Positions 6,748 through 7,678 of a stretch of DNA of 7,678 bases are shown here, piece after piece. Under the pieces are notes generated by a model. That model was not told the DNA's origin and did not search any database. It saw only the letters and a list, made by a program, of their open reading frames with translations. Source of the DNA: an uncultured Lachnospiraceae bacterium (GTDB lineage Bacteria; Bacillota; Clostridia; Lachnospirales; Lachnospiraceae); NCBI GenBank assembly GCA_910579645.1, contig CAJTVK010000172.1, positions 1-7,678 of the forward strand. Reading direction: 5' to 3'. Both the position numbers and the translations under genes were made by a program. Numbering within the stretch: the stretch's first letter is position 1; every line of letters begins with the position of its first letter.

Positions 6748-6761
6748 GGGAGGCTGGAAAG

Positions 6762-6806
6762 ATGGAATATGTAATGCCATGCCGTACTTTTGCAATGCCC
6801 GTATAA
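6762..6806 (+). pseudogene. 14-codon stub of a lost cistron behind the reductase
   Basis: GGGGAGG (6747-6753) is a very strong ribosome binding site, 8 bases before ATG 6762. The frame reads MEYVMPCRTFAMPV and stops at 6804-6806. The quality of the site and its position 14 bases after the reductase stop suggest a former operon member cut short by a deletion or insertion near 6806, where the DNA becomes AT-rich. A MEYV...MP start occurs in some other aldo/keto reductases, but 14 residues are too few to identify the family. A functional leader peptide is the alternative. Confidence 0.35.
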
Positions 6807-6945
6807 ATCCCGATTGTGATTTGATGATATTTAAGGGAAAAAATGAGGGAAACAAAATCACCTAAAACATTATAACACATAATATATGGGAATTGGTAAA
6901 CTGATTGAAATGCTTTCAAAAAACAATGAAAAGAGGACAGATAAA
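6807..6945. other. AT-rich non-coding stretch after the operon
   Basis: All plus-strand frames are broken by multiple stops except a short open run from ATG 6886 that leads in frame into the ORF at 6946. A small inverted repeat TTGAAA-TGC-TTTCAA lies at 6905-6919. AGAGGA (6932-6937) serves the downstream ORF. I see no convincing promoter or terminator here. Confidence 0.4.
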
Positions 6946-7185
6946 ATGAATATAATTTACGCAACATACAATATCCACCATAACAGCATTGACATATACA
7001 CTTAGGCAGGCTACTTTTTACGGATAGACTGTAATAAAACAGAAGAAAGATTGAAAACTACTCCCTGCTCTGAATGTGCCTTTAATGCTCTGGCAATAGA
7101 TGAACCACTCGAATACGCAAGATTGTATCTTGAGGGAAGTATGCAGATGTGGGTGGATGCGGAAGATTCTTTGGTATTTTTGTAA
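6946..7185 (+). pseudogene. DUF6061-like small protein gene interrupted by an amber codon
   Basis: From ATG 6946, with AGAGGA 8 bases upstream, the frame reads MNIIYATYNIHHNSIDIYT, meets TAG at 7003-7005 (codon 20), then continues without a stop for 59 codons to TAA at 7183-7185. The second part reads AGYFLRIDCNKTEERL, TTPCSECAFNALAI, PLEYARLYLEGSMQMWVDAED. Both parts together match the usual about 75-80-residue shape of a family of unknown function that I recognise as DUF6061-like: an N-terminal beta pair, a Cys-x2-Cys site and a closing helix. The total length of 79 sense positions plus the amber fits one gene with a single nonsense change. No function is known. Two other genes here end in TAG, so amber reassignment is unlikely. 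Confidence 0.65.
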
Positions 7186-7191
7186 ATTAAT

Positions 7192-7241
7192 AAAGGAAAA
7201 TCTTAAAGTGTTTCCGACTTTTTCCTTTAAGATTTTCCTTT
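7192..7241. terminator. Perfect 17-bp stem, probable bidirectional terminator
   Basis: AAAGGAAAATCTTAAAG (7192-7208) is fully complementary to CTTTAAGATTTTCCTTT (7225-7241), with a 16-base loop. Rightward, the stem ends in a five-T run (7239-7243). Leftward, its reverse ends in TTTATTAATTT. It sits 6 bases after the DUF6061-like frame and 63 bases before the 3' end of the converging minus-strand gene, exactly where a shared terminator is expected. The stem is AT-rich, so termination strength is uncertain. Confidence 0.7.
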
Positions 7242-7290
7242 TTAGAATTGTATCTTAATCATTCATGCTAATATATGTTTGATAAGCTAT

Positions 7291-7300
7291 TTGCTATAAT
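7291..7300 (+). promoter_or_regulatory. Extended -10 promoter motif pointing into the minus-strand gene
   Basis: TTGCTATAAT (7291-7300) contains a perfect TATAAT with the TGN extension. There is no recognisable -35 at 16-18 bases; TTGATA lies much too close. If active, it would start antisense RNA against the 3' end of the gene at 7305. AT-rich DNA produces such matches by chance. Confidence 0.2.
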
Positions 7301-7304
7301 TGTA

Positions 7305-7678
7305 TTAAAGCATTGATAGGCGATACTTTCTATCTTTCTTTTCATTTTTTCTATCTAATTCAGCATTTACAAAATTCATATGCCAACTAAATTTCTGATA
7401 CAATTTCTCATCTATTTTTATACCAGCTTCTTCTTGCATGATTTGAAATCCGTTCATTAACATTTTATCACAAAAATGACAATCATTCAGAAAGTTCAAA
7501 AAATACAAATTATCAAAATCTTTTCTTAAGTATTCACATAGTACATTGTTTTGAATAATTTCGTTCACAATATCTTTATCAATAATTATTCTTGGATAAT
7601 TTGCAACTTTATCTTCTAAATAATATGATTTCAAAAGTGCCTCACCCCAAACCATTACATCATCTATAAATAATTGTC
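7305..7678 (-). CDS. C-terminal part of a conserved uncharacterised protein, possibly nucleotidyl-cyclase-like (cut by window edge)
   Basis: The minus-strand frame is open from the right edge to the stop at 7305-7307 and gives the last 123 residues. An ATG at 7655 lies inside the frame, but the upstream codons QLFIDDV read naturally into it, so the true start is beyond the window. The visible motif runs LFIDDVMVWGEALLKSYYLE, then DKVANYPRIIID. I recognise this block from uncharacterised proteins whose N-terminal parts resemble class III nucleotidyl cyclase or GGDEF-like folds, but that half is not visible, so the fold assignment is only a suggestion. The C-terminus is Lys/Asp-rich (DRKNEKKDRKYRLSML). 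The gene is much more AT-rich than the operon: 14 G/C of 60 in 7321-7380 against 42 of 60 in 6241-6300. This is consistent with separate, probably horizontal, origin. Confidence 0.6.
   Translation of the reverse strand, partial: QLFIDDVMVWGEALLKSYYLEDKVANYPRIIIDKDIVNEIIQNNVLCEYLRKDFDNLYFLNFLNDCHFCDKMLMNGFQIMQEEAGIKIDEKLYQKFSWHMNFVNAELDRKNEKKDRKYRLSML

Noticed and set aside
6394..6967. Minus-strand open frames opposite the reductase 3' end and downstream gap
   Set aside because: The plus-strand Fe-S cysteine motifs prove the reading direction up to 6747, and the antisense products have low-complexity, unlikely composition.
7003..7005. Pyrrolysine or other amber reassignment
   Set aside because: The ATPase gene (2361-2363) and the reductase gene (6745-6747) both use TAG as their final stop, so a simple nonsense mutation is the easier reading.
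1..7678. CRISPR array, tRNA, rRNA or complete insertion sequence
   Set aside because: No regularly spaced direct repeats, no cloverleaf or rRNA-like stretch, and no transposase or terminal inverted repeats flanking a gene were seen.

Overview
The window looks like chromosomal DNA of a gut-type Clostridia member (Lachnospiraceae-like). This rests on strong AAGGAG/GGGAGG ribosome binding sites, moderately GC coding regions, and protein styles I recognise from that group: a MacB/BceA-class ABC ATPase with an FtsX-type permease, an aldo/keto reductase carrying two ferredoxin-like Fe-S motifs, and a DUF6061-like small protein. The taxonomic call is an inference from protein character, not a database match.

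Layout. Positions 1-575 hold the N-terminal 191 residues of a LysR-family regulator on the minus strand, with its promoter and ribosome binding site, running off the left edge. A 190-base divergent intergenic region carries a perfect 27-base palindrome and a second nested hairpin. The plus strand then has a small helical protein (766-990) and a wrecked linear-amide C-N hydrolase (bile-salt-hydrolase-like, Ntn superfamily) at 980-1519. The hydrolase has lost its catalytic core and its C-terminal reading frame. Next come an ABC ATPase (1581-2363), an 807-residue FtsX/MacB-like permease (2493-4916), a lipoprotein with a cyclophilin-like domain (4938-5600) and a two-cluster Fe-S aldo/keto reductase (5614-6747). 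The permease, lipoprotein and reductase genes are separated by only 13-21 bases and are probably cotranscribed.

Right end. A strong ribosome binding site directly after the reductase opens onto a 14-codon reading frame that dies at 6806, where the DNA turns AT-rich. This looks like the stub of a lost cistron. A DUF6061-like ORF interrupted by an amber codon follows (6946-7185), then a perfect 17-bp stem terminator (7192-7241) and, converging on it, the 3' end of an AT-rich minus-strand gene of a conserved uncharacterised family (7305 to beyond 7678).

How it may work together. The ATPase and permease should form an FtsX-type exporter or mechanotransmission complex at the cytoplasmic membrane. 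The cyclophilin-like lipoprotein would sit on the outer face of the same membrane, and the reductase is a cytosolic redox enzyme. The substrate is not visible from sequence. The most unusual non-coding signal is that three successive intergenic gaps (before 766, before 1581 and before 2493) each carry hairpins, an AATTTGT-like or GATTTGAG-like box, and a short G-rich tract next to the following start codon. This suggests a dispersed leader element rather than three unrelated structures.
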